Assembly: GCA_031280945.1 (NCBI GenBank) | Contig: JAITGB010000115.1 | Span: 1-11,018 of the forward strand | Length of the DNA stretch: 11,018 nucleotides | DNA from: Spirochaetales bacterium | Lineage (GTDB): Bacteria; Spirochaetota; Spirochaetia; DTKZ01 | Direction: 5' to 3' | In this document: in pieces, positions 1 to 5,094 of the stretch | Numbering within the stretch: the stretch's first letter is position 1 | Layout of the letters: each line of letters begins with the position of its first letter | Translations under genes and position numbers: made by a program | Notes under the pieces: model-generated | What the model saw: only the letters and a program-made list of their open reading frames with translations | Databases searched by the model: none | What the model was told of the DNA's origin: nothing

Positions 1-634
1 CGGAAGTATTACCATTTCAGGAGGCGAAATCAAAGCCGCCGGTATGGCAGGCGGCGCGGGGATTGGCGGCGGCGGCAGCAGCGGCGCGGGCGAAAACATA
101 CTGATAAGCGGAGGCTTTGTACTGGCTTCAAGCTGTCCGACAGGCTCGTGGACTTCCGCGGGGGGCACGGGAGCAGGCATAGGCGGCGGCGCGGGAGGCT
201 CGGGAGGAAGCGTTACTGTTTCGGGCGGCGCTGTTATTGCCGCATCAGGCACGGGAGCGGGAATTGGCGGCGGGGCTGGCGGAAGCGGGGGAACCTTTAC
301 CACGGGCAGCCGAAACCCCGTTATCTTTGCCGCCTCCATAAGCGACACCACGACAGACGCCCTGTCCATAGGCTCAGGTCAAGGCGTAGAGGATTCCGCG
401 ACAATAGATGTGTTCTACTCCGCATCCGGGCCTTCCTACATGGCAGGAGTAACTCTCACCGGCGATTTTACCGTTCCCTTCGGAGCGGTCTTTACCCTGC
501 CGCCTGACTTGACTCTGATTGTGAATAGTGGAAACACGCTGACCAATGACGGCACGGTTATAAATAACGGTGACGTATACGAATCCGGCGGCACGATTAT
601 AGAAGGCGTCTGGATAGGGGCTCCTCCGCGGTAA
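1..634 (+). CDS. Glycine-rich repeat protein, probably surface or secreted (5' end missing)
   Basis: The reading frame is open from the first bases of the window (first whole codon at base 2) to TAA at 632-634, so the N-terminus and any signal peptide lie outside. The visible part has three copies of a glycine block, GAGIGGG, starting near bases 53, 170 and 254. Short beta-strand-like segments (SITISGGEIKAAG, SVTVSGGAVIAAS) separate them. The last two copies are 84 bases (28 residues) apart and the first two 117 bases apart. The C-terminal part, around LIVNSGNTLTNDGTVINNGDVY, has the regular short-strand pattern of beta-helix or beta-roll surface proteins. No LPXTG motif, membrane segment or other anchor is visible at the C-terminus. 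I cannot name a specific family. A repetitive beta-solenoid surface or secreted protein is an inference from the repeat pattern. Confidence 0.75.
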   Translation, partial: GSITISGGEIKAAGMAGGAGIGGGGSSGAGENILISGGFVLASSCPTGSWTSAGGTGAGIGGGAGGSGGSVTVSGGAVIAASGTGAGIGGGAGGSGGTFTTGSRNPVIFAASISDTTTDALSIGSGQGVEDSATIDVFYSASGPSYMAGVTLTGDFTVPFGAVFTLPPDLTLIVNSGNTLTNDGTVINNGDVYESGGTIIEGVWIGAPPR

Positions 635-660
635 TTCCCTTTTTGAAGATTCAGGGCGCA

Positions 661-687
661 TTTTTTCGGGCATGAAGCCCGAAAAAA
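661..687. repeat. Hairpin 1 in left outer arm
   Basis: An 11-bp perfect stem TTTTTTCGGGC / GCCCGAAAAAA encloses the loop ATGAA. The T-run is on the 5' side and the A-run on the 3' side, the reverse of an intrinsic terminator. It can pair either with itself or with its mirror copy at 959-985. Confidence 0.8.
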
Positions 688-709
688 ATGGGCTATCCGC
701 TCCAATCCA

Positions 710-734
710 GCGGATTTTGCTTCGCAAAATCCGC
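710..734. repeat. Hairpin 2 (TTC triloop)
   Basis: An 11-bp perfect stem GCGGATTTTGC / GCAAAATCCGC encloses the loop TTC. It shares the stem core GGATTTTGC with hairpin 3 at 763-793, so the two look like related modules. It occupies the 30-nt block whose mirror block (910-939) holds an unrelated hairpin. Confidence 0.8.
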
Positions 735-762
735 AAGGATTTCCGCTTCTATCCCTTGCGCA

Positions 763-793
763 GGTGAGGATTTTGCTCCGCAAAATCCTCACC
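763..793. repeat. Hairpin 3 (TCC triloop)
   Basis: A 14-bp perfect stem GGTGAGGATTTTGC / GCAAAATCCTCACC encloses the loop TCC. The loop-proximal core is the same as in hairpin 2 (710-734), while the outer base pairs differ. Confidence 0.8.
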
Positions 794-812
794 AAGACCC
801 ACGGCCACAAGC

Positions 813-843
813 CCGCGCCGCGAAGCGGCGCGGCGTTTTTTTT
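813..843 (+). terminator. Intrinsic terminator at the centre of the palindrome
   Basis: A 9-bp all-GC stem CCGCGCCGC / GCGGCGCGG with a GAA loop is followed, after CG, by eight T residues (836-843). This is a textbook Rho-independent terminator on the + strand. Its loop centre, base 823, is the axis of the whole 654-992 palindrome. It lies about 180 nt after the upstream stop codon and about 185 nt before the ispE promoter, so it could end transcription of the surface-protein gene and insulate the ispE operon. There is no T-run on the other strand, so it looks one-directional. Confidence 0.75.
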
Positions 844-878
844 AACTTCCGCCGCGCGGAGCGCGGTGGAAGGGTTAA
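842..878. repeat. Hairpin 5 (GGA triloop)
   Basis: The inner stem 847-857 / 861-871 has 11 pairs including one G-T wobble and encloses the loop GGA. It extends outward through 842-846 / 874-878 with a 2-nt bulge. It is the right-half counterpart of hairpin 3, but their stems are not homologous. Confidence 0.7.
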
Positions 879-914
879 AGGCCCGCGCAAGGGATAGAAG
901 CGGAAATCCCGCAG

Positions 915-933
915 AAATCGCCGCAGGCGATTT
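915..933. repeat. Hairpin 6 (GCA triloop)
   Basis: An 8-bp stem AAATCGCC / GGCGATTT encloses the loop GCA. It sits in the 30-nt block mirroring hairpin 2. The block lengths are identical but the sequences are unrelated. Confidence 0.65.
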
Positions 934-958
934 TGAGGAATTGGAGCGGATAGCCCGG

Positions 959-985
959 TTTTTTCGGGCTTCTTGCCCGAAAAAA
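959..985. repeat. Hairpin 7 in right outer arm
   Basis: An 11-bp perfect stem TTTTTTCGGGC / GCCCGAAAAAA encloses the loop TTCTT. It mirrors hairpin 1 (661-687) across the palindrome axis with a single difference, in the loop. Confidence 0.8.
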
Positions 986-1028
986 TGCGCCCAAATTTTC
1001 TGTACTCTTTCCCTTTCTTTTTTTATAT

Positions 1029-1056
1029 TTGACATAGCGCCTGTTTTTTGTATAAT
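1029..1056 (+). promoter_or_regulatory. Consensus sigma-70 type promoter for ispE
   Basis: A perfect -35 box TTGACA (1029-1034) and a perfect -10 box TATAAT (1051-1056) are separated by 16 bp. Standard spacing puts the transcription start at about 1063-1064, which coincides with the chosen ispE start codon. This is the only promoter I found that matches both boxes. It probably drives ispE, and perhaps the genes after it, since no strong terminator follows. Confidence 0.8.
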
Positions 1057-1063
1057 GGGGCTG

Positions 1064-1993
1064 ATGAGAGCGGCTCATGTGCTTGCGCCTGCCAAGGTGA
1101 ATTTGCATCTGGAGGTTTACGCGCGGCGGGAGGACGGGTTTCACGGGCTTCTTTCGGTTTTTCAGATGGTTTCGCTGTGCGATGAGATTACTGTGCGGTC
1201 TTTGACAACTTTGGATGTCTGCGAGATTGGCGGAGATTTTGATTTTCCGCCGGAAGAGAACATTATTTGGAAATGCTGCCGGCTTTTCCGTGAGGCCACG
1301 GGGCTCAGAACGGGCCTTGGGGTCGAGGTTACGAAGCGTATTCCTCAGGGCGCGGGTCTGGGCGGGGGTTCGTCGGACGGCGCGGCTTTTTTGCGGGCCC
1401 TGAACGTTTTGTTTGGGGCGGGGTTTTCGCCGGGGGAGCTTGCGGCTTTGGGCTCTGCGGCGGGGAGCGATGTGCCTTTTTTTTGCCGCGAGGCGGCGGC
1501 TCTTGTTACGGGCAGGGGGGAGTTTGTCGAGGCTCTTGTTCCCCGGACGGATTTTTTTCTTGTGCTTGCGCTTCCGCCTTTACAGGTCAGTACGGCTTGG
1601 GCTTTTCGCGCGCTTGATGAGGCGCGGGAGAGGGCGGGCTTTCTGCTGGAGGGGGGGGGCTGTGAGGGCGGGGGGCGTTTTTTTTCTCCTCCGGCGGGAC
1701 AAAAGGAGTACATAAAGGCCCTGTATGAACGGGAGAGCCCGGAAAACTGGGGGTTTTTTAACTCTTTTTATCCGGTACTCAAGGAGAGTCAGCCTGTTTT
1801 TGCCGCGCTCAGGCGGAGGCTTTTGGAGGCTGGCGCTCTTAACGCAGGTCTTTCGGGAAGCGGTTCGGCTATGTTTGGCGTTTTTCAGGATGAGGCGCGG
1901 GCCAGAGCCGCTGCGGAGGCCCTGCGGGGGGATTATCCGCGGACGAGTTTTCTCTCTCCTCTTGCGGGAATGCCTGCTGTTGTACTACAATAA
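1064..1993 (+). CDS. ispE: 4-diphosphocytidyl-2-C-methyl-D-erythritol kinase (IspE)
   Basis: A 309-residue GHMP-family kinase that phosphorylates CDP-methylerythritol with ATP in the cytoplasmic MEP route to isoprenoid precursors. Visible motifs: APAKVNL near the N-terminus with Lys11; the ATP-binding loop PQGAGLGGGSSDGAAFL (residues 94-110); GSDVPFF with Asp136; and the C-terminal LSGSGSAMFGVF. Lys11 and Asp136 match the catalytic Lys/Asp pair known from E. coli IspE. The frame continues upstream to 764, but that part runs through the palindrome and is not kinase-like. ATG 1064 gives the usual short lead before APAK and lies at the predicted transcription start, so the mRNA is probably leaderless. 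ATG 1055 overlaps the -10 box and is unlikely. The gene contains long homopolymers (G9 at 1651-1659, T8 at 1477-1484 and 1678-1685), yet the frame stays intact. spoVG follows after 30 nt. Confidence 0.95.
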   Translation: MRAAHVLAPAKVNLHLEVYARREDGFHGLLSVFQMVSLCDEITVRSLTTLDVCEIGGDFDFPPEENIIWKCCRLFREATGLRTGLGVEVTKRIPQGAGLGGGSSDGAAFLRALNVLFGAGFSPGELAALGSAAGSDVPFFCREAAALVTGRGEFVEALVPRTDFFLVLALPPLQVSTAWAFRALDEARERAGFLLEGGGCEGGGRFFSPPAGQKEYIKALYERESPENWGFFNSFYPVLKESQPVFAALRRRLLEAGALNAGLSGSGSAMFGVFQDEARARAAAEALRGDYPRTSFLSPLAGMPAVVLQ

Positions 1994-2023
1994 ACTGGTG
2001 TATGCCGGTAAAAGGAGCTGTCC

Positions 2024-2314
2024 ATGCAGATTACAGACATCCGAATCAGAAAAGTTAATTCAGAGGGAAAGTTAAAGGCTTATGTTACGGTAACCTTTGA
2101 CAATTGTTTTGTCGTTCATAACGTAAAGGTTATAGAGGGCAAGACGGGTATCTTTATCGCTATGCCAAGCCGGAAGACAAAAACCGGGGATTACAAGGAT
2201 GTGGCGCATCCTATTAATTCCGATTTTCGTACCGAACTGCAGCAAAGAATTCTCACGGCCTATGAGACCATGGGAGATGATGTAGAGACTACCGAGGCGG
2301 AACCGGAGGATTAG
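2024..2314 (+). CDS. spoVG: SpoVG family nucleic-acid-binding regulator
   Basis: A 96-residue protein with the typical SpoVG start MQITDIRIRKV. It also has the conserved core (YVTVTFDNCFVVHNVKVIEG, then GIFIAMPSRKTKTGDYKDVAHPI, residues 42-64) and an acidic C-terminal tail (ETTEAEPED). The length is normal for the family. SpoVG was named in Bacillus sporulation but is widespread; in Borrelia and Staphylococcus it binds DNA, and in Borrelia also RNA, as a regulator. A strong ribosome binding site AAAGGAG (2011-2017) lies 6 nt before the ATG. The gene is 30 nt after ispE and 42 nt before tRNA-Gln, and its position beside ispE and rplY is conserved in both spirochaetes and Firmicutes. Its target here cannot be told from the sequence. 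Confidence 0.95.
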   Translation: MQITDIRIRKVNSEGKLKAYVTVTFDNCFVVHNVKVIEGKTGIFIAMPSRKTKTGDYKDVAHPINSDFRTELQQRILTAYETMGDDVETTEAEPED

Positions 2315-2356
2315 GTTTCCTTAAAAAATCCTTTTTTTCCTCATGTCTTTCTTTTT

Positions 2357-2428
2357 TGGGACGTGGGCAAGCGGTAAGCCACCGGGTTTTGATCCCGGCT
2401 GTCGTAGGTTCGAATCCTGCCGTCCCAG
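2357..2428 (+). tRNA. trnQ: tRNA-Gln (anticodon TTG)
   Basis: A 72-nt cloverleaf: acceptor stem TGGGACG (2357-2363) with CGTCCCA (2421-2427), D stem GGC/GCC, anticodon stem CCGGG/CCCGG (2382-2386, 2394-2398) with loop TTTTGAT (anticodon TTG at 2389-2391), and T arm GTAGG-TTCGAAT-CCTGC (2404-2420). The discriminator base is G2428, as expected for glutamine. The 3' CCA is not encoded and must be added after processing. The gene sits between spoVG and rplY on the same strand with no obvious promoter or strong terminator around it, so it is probably cut out of a longer transcript. Confidence 0.95.
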
Positions 2429-2450
2429 GATTTTAGGATAATTTCATGTT

Positions 2451-2456
2451 AAGGAG
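2451..2456 (+). promoter_or_regulatory. Ribosome binding site that decides the rplY start
   Basis: AAGGAG lies 7 nt before GTG 2464. The upstream in-frame ATG at 2446 has only a weaker AGGA (2435-2438) before it, and this Shine-Dalgarno would then fall inside the gene. The GTG start is therefore preferred. Confidence 0.7.
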
Positions 2457-2463
2457 TAGCAAG

Positions 2464-3096
2464 GTGGAGCAGAAAACACTCAGCGCGGTTAAGAGGGCTG
2501 AACAAAAAAAGGGCGCGAACAATCGTCTGCGCCGGCAGGGGAAGATTCCTGCGATTGTATACGGCAATATCGAGGCGACTCCGGTTGCCATAGATGAGAA
2601 GGAGTTTTTTACAAAATTCCGTACGGTTTCGGAAAATATGATTATCGACTTGAAGATTGACGGGGTTTCCCACGATGTGCTTGTCAAGGATTATCAGGAA
2701 GATATTAGGCTGGGGAAAATCCTCCATATAGATTTTTACGCTATTGCGAAGGACAAAATCCTGCGTTCCCGCGTTCCTATCAAGCTCACGGGTTCTGCGA
2801 AGGGCGCGCGGGACGGGGGGATAGTGGAGCTGCATCTGCACGAGCTTGATGTTGAGTGTATTCCGCGGGACCTTCCTGCGGAAATTCTCATCGATGTTAC
2901 GTCTCTTGAGGCGGGCCACGGCGTGCACGTGCGGGATGTGCCTGCTCCTTCGGGGGTAAAGTTCCTCAATAGCGAGGACCAAATCATTGTCAGCATAACC
3001 CACGCAAAGGTGGAGGCGGCTCCTGCGGCGGAGGCTGAGGAGGCGGCTCCTGCGGCCCAGCCGGCGGCGGCTGCTGCTCCTCCCCAGGCGGGATAG
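2464..3096 (+). CDS. rplY: 50S ribosomal protein L25, long CTC form
   Basis: A 210-residue protein from GTG 2464 (216 from ATG 2446). The N-terminal half is the L25 5S rRNA-binding domain, with RLRRQGKIPAIVYG (residues 21-34) and LVKDYQEDIRLGKILHIDFY (73-92). The C-terminal domain (about 93-185), with the GGIVELHLHELDVECIP segment and LEAGHGVHVRDV, marks the longer general-stress CTC type rather than the short E. coli L25. The last 28 or so residues are a low-complexity Ala/Glu/Pro tail, partly made by an 18-nt direct repeat. L25 binds 5S rRNA in the large subunit. The TAG stop is 2 nt upstream of the likely pth start, so the two genes are probably translationally coupled. The ctc-pth pairing is conserved in Bacillus and Borrelia. 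Confidence 0.95.
   Translation: MEQKTLSAVKRAEQKKGANNRLRRQGKIPAIVYGNIEATPVAIDEKEFFTKFRTVSENMIIDLKIDGVSHDVLVKDYQEDIRLGKILHIDFYAIAKDKILRSRVPIKLTGSAKGARDGGIVELHLHELDVECIPRDLPAEILIDVTSLEAGHGVHVRDVPAPSGVKFLNSEDQIIVSITHAKVEAAPAAEAEEAAPAAQPAAAAAPPQAG
3012..3056 (+). repeat. 18-nt direct repeat in the rplY tail
   Basis: GGAGGCGGCTCCTGCGGC occurs at 3012-3029 and again at 3039-3056, 27 nt apart and in frame. It encodes the repeated EAAPAA stretch of the low-complexity L25 C-terminus, which suggests local duplication or slippage. Confidence 0.8.
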
Positions 3097-3098
3097 GT

Positions 3099-3668
3099 CT
3101 GGATATTCTGGCCCTGGGGCTGGGCAATCCGGGGAGAAAGTACCGGAGGACCCGGCACAATGCGGGGTTTATTGTTGTGGACTCCCTGTGCGCTCTGGCG
3201 GGTATTTCCCTGCGAAGGCCCTGGTTTAGGGCGTTCCGCGCGGGGGAGGCTGTTCTTCCTGGGGGGAGGCTCTGCGCTGCGGCGCCTCTTACTTTTATGA
3301 ACAGGTCGGGTGATGTGGCGGGGGAGATTTTCTCCCGTTTTTCTGTGGGCCTGCCGAATCTTCTTGTGATTCTCGATACTATGGATTTGCCTGCGGGAAC
3401 TCTCCGCCTGAAACTGCGGGGTTCTTCCGCGGGCCACAGGGGGCTTAAATCCCTGATTGGGGTTTTGGGGACGGAAGATTTTATGCGTCTTTATGTGGGG
3501 GTGGGGCGGCCTGGGCCGGGTACGGAGGTTATTGCCCATGTTTTGGGTGAATTTGCTCAGGAGGAGGCTGTCCTCATTGAGGAGGCGGCAGGGCGGGCCG
3601 CTCGGGGGATTCTGCGTCTCCTCGTGGAATCGCCGGAAGCCGTAATGAATGAGCTCAACACCCTCTGA
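3099..3668 (+). CDS. pth: Peptidyl-tRNA hydrolase with non-canonical start codon
   Basis: Pth frees tRNA from peptidyl-tRNA that drops off ribosomes. From CTG 3099 the protein is 189 residues, normal for the family, and begins MDILALGLGNPG. Key residues fall where E. coli Pth numbering has them: Asn10, His20 (TRHN), Asn68 (TFMN), Asp93 (LDTMDLP) and His113 (SAGHRGL). In this frame there is no ATG, GTG or TTG between the TGA at 3036-3038 and GTG 3177. Starting at 3177 would delete the GLGNPG loop and catalytic His20. The true start is therefore probably CTG 3099, or less likely ATA 3093 (overlapping the rplY stop) or ATT 3105. No good Shine-Dalgarno is present, so re-initiation after rplY is likely. 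The 3' end overlaps tilS by 20 nt. The identity is secure; the exact start is inferred. Confidence 0.93.
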   Translation: MDILALGLGNPGRKYRRTRHNAGFIVVDSLCALAGISLRRPWFRAFRAGEAVLPGGRLCAAAPLTFMNRSGDVAGEIFSRFSVGLPNLLVILDTMDLPAGTLRLKLRGSSAGHRGLKSLIGVLGTEDFMRLYVGVGRPGPGTEVIAHVLGEFAQEEAVLIEEAAGRAARGILRLLVESPEAVMNELNTL

Positions 3669-5094
3669 GACGCGCGATGCGCATACTGTAGTCTATGCTT
3701 CGGTAAGAGAATTTTTCCGCAGGGCGGGGATTCCCCGGGGCGCGAGTATTCTCGCGGCTGCGTCCTCCGGCCCGGACAGTACGGCTCTTGTTCTTGTTCT
3801 TGCGCGGCTCCGCAGTGAGTTGGATTTTTCCCTTTGCCTTGCCCACTATGACCACGGAATACGTTCGGCGGAGGATTCCGCGCGGGAGAAGGCTTTTGTC
3901 CTTTGCCTGGGGGAGAGGCTTGGGCTTTCGGTTGAAACGGGGGGCGCGGGCGAGGGGAGGCTTGCGGAGGCCGCCCGCAGGGAGAAAAAGAGCCTTGAGG
4001 CTGCCGCGAGGGAATTCCGGTACTCTTTTCTGCGGGAGGCGGCGGAGCGGGCGGGCTGCGCTTTTATAGCCCTGGGCCATACGAGAAGCGATAGGATAGA
4101 GACCCAGCTCTACAGGTTTTTTCAGGGTTCTTTTCCGGGGCGGCTTTCGGGTATTGCTCCGCGCCGGGGGGAATGTATCAGGCCCCTCTTAAGCCTTGAC
4201 AAGGGGGTTCTTCTGGCTTTTCTGGCGGAGCGGGGGGAGGGCTTCTGCGTTGACAGCTCAAACGGGGATTCTTCTTTTCTGCGTAACCACATACGGGCTT
4301 CGCTTGTTCCCGCAGTCAAGGAAGTTTTTCCGGGTTACGAGACGGCCTTAGACGCTCTTGCGGAAAAGGCGCGGCTGTACGAGGATTTTGCGCAGGTCTC
4401 GCTCGCGGCGGTGAATCCCTGGATTCAGGCGGGGGAGGGCTGGGAGTGTTCTTTTGCCGCTTTTCTTGCCCTGCACCCCCTTTTGAGGCTTCTGTCTGTC
4501 TACGCCCTCTACAACGGGGATTTCCCCAGAGGCGGGGAGGCGAGGCTTCCGTACGCTTTTCTTGCTCCCCTTGTGCATCTGCGAAAAGAGAAGGCGGAGG
4601 GGACTGTTCTGCGGGGGTTTGGGATTCATCTTTTCCTGCGGGGGGGGCGTCTTTTTTGGCGGCGGGTTCTTGTCCTAAAACAAAAAAAAGGATATTTTTA
4701 CACTGTCGCTGGAAATATGGATTTCCCCATTCACGGGCAGCTTCTGGTCCATACGGAGGAAGTTTCGGGGGACTGTATGAACGAGGAGGATGTGTTTCCC
4801 GTGGGGGATGATGGCGTTCTTTTTCTTCGTTCCCGGCGTTTGGGCGATACGCTTGTAACTGCGGGCGGCGCGAAAACGCTGAACAAGCTGTTTTCCGGCT
4901 GGAAGGCGGCGGAAAATATCCGGGATATGATTCCGGTTTTGCAGAAAAACGATAGTATTCTGGCCGTGCTGGGCCGTCCTTTTGGGTGGCGGACCCTGCG
5001 ACTGTCCGAAGAGGCGGGGCGGCATCGCGGGAAGTTCCTGCGAATCAGAGTAAGTCAAATTGGAGTAGAAAGTGGACAACAAAAACAATTCTGA
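3649..5094 (+). CDS. tilS: tRNA(Ile)-lysidine synthetase
   Basis: A 481-residue PP-loop ATPase that makes lysidine at C34 of tRNA-Ile(CAU), so that the tRNA reads AUA instead of AUG. Motifs in order: nucleotide loop SSGPDS (39-44), AHYDHGIR (65-72), GHTRSDRIET (143-152), the DSSNGDSSFLRNHIR motif (202-216), and a C-terminal TilS_C-type domain from about 393 (RSRRLGDTLVTAGGAKTLNKLF, then IPVL and AVLG). The loop has Ser in place of the first Gly of the usual SGGxDS, and the usual DD of the HxxDD-type motif is SD; both are mild departures. The ATG overlaps the end of pth by 20 nt, with GGAAG 9 nt upstream. The 3' end overlaps ftsH by 23 nt. The tilS-ftsH pairing is conserved in Bacillus and Borrelia. 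Confidence 0.93.
   Translation: MSSTPSETRDAHTVVYASVREFFRRAGIPRGASILAAASSGPDSTALVLVLARLRSELDFSLCLAHYDHGIRSAEDSAREKAFVLCLGERLGLSVETGGAGEGRLAEAARREKKSLEAAAREFRYSFLREAAERAGCAFIALGHTRSDRIETQLYRFFQGSFPGRLSGIAPRRGECIRPLLSLDKGVLLAFLAERGEGFCVDSSNGDSSFLRNHIRASLVPAVKEVFPGYETALDALAEKARLYEDFAQVSLAAVNPWIQAGEGWECSFAAFLALHPLLRLLSVYALYNGDFPRGGEARLPYAFLAPLVHLRKEKAEGTVLRGFGIHLFLRGGRLFWRRVLVLKQKKGYFYTVAGNMDFPIHGQLLVHTEEVSGDCMNEEDVFPVGDDGVLFLRSRRLGDTLVTAGGAKTLNKLFSGWKAAENIRDMIPVLQKNDSILAVLGRPFGWRTLRLSEEAGRHRGKFLRIRVSQIGVESGQQKQF

Larger units (their letters stand above)
654..992. repeat. 339-bp coaxial nested inverted repeat (palindromic element)
   Basis: Every paired segment shares one axis at base 823 (paired positions sum to 1646). 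The outer arms 654-687 and 959-992 match over 34 nt with one mismatch; 690-706 and 940-956 match perfectly over 17 nt; 737-761 and 885-909 match perfectly over 25 nt; 813-821 and 825-833 form the central hairpin. Between them lie equal-length blocks that do not match each other: 707-736 against 910-939 (30 nt) and 762-812 against 834-884 (51 nt). Each of these blocks holds its own small hairpin. No credible coding sequence and no clear target-site duplication was seen at the ends. It could be a non-autonomous mobile element, a REP/BIME-like repeat or a structured RNA or DNA element. The sequence alone does not decide. Confidence 0.85.

Noticed and set aside
661..687. Hairpins 1 and 7 (also 959-985) as intrinsic terminators
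   Set aside because: Their T-run is on the 5' side of the stem and an A-run on the 3' side, on both strands, which is the wrong arrangement for Rho-independent termination.
764..1063. Upstream extension of the ispE frame as coding sequence
   Set aside because: The extra 100 codons run through the hairpins of the palindrome and the promoter boxes, show no kinase similarity, and make the protein about 100 residues too long.
635..1063. Palindrome as a CRISPR array or insertion sequence
   Set aside because: There are no regularly spaced identical repeats with unique spacers, no transposase frame, and no clear target-site duplication next to 654 or 992.
374..1144. Several open frames on the minus strand across the end of the surface gene and the intergenic region
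   Set aside because: They overlap the palindrome and real genes, have no ribosome sites or recognisable motifs, and their openness follows from GC-rich sequence and the inverted repeats.
2307..2337. Possible terminator at the end of spoVG (AGGATT...AATCCT followed by T-run)
   Set aside because: The stem is only 6 bp, AT-rich and has a 14-nt loop. The T-run is striking but the hairpin is too weak to call; partial attenuation cannot be excluded.
2435..2442. Possible -10 box (GATAAT) just upstream of rplY
   Set aside because: No acceptable -35 box lies 15-19 bp upstream; that region is the 3' part of the tRNA.
2446..2463. ATG 2446 as the rplY start
   Set aside because: GTG 2464 has the better Shine-Dalgarno (AAGGAG, 7 nt away) and gives a typical L25 N-terminus. 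ATG 2446 would place that site inside the gene. It is kept as a possible alternative.
3177..3179. GTG 3177 as the pth start
   Set aside because: It would remove the GLGNPG loop and catalytic His20, which are clearly encoded just upstream in the same frame.
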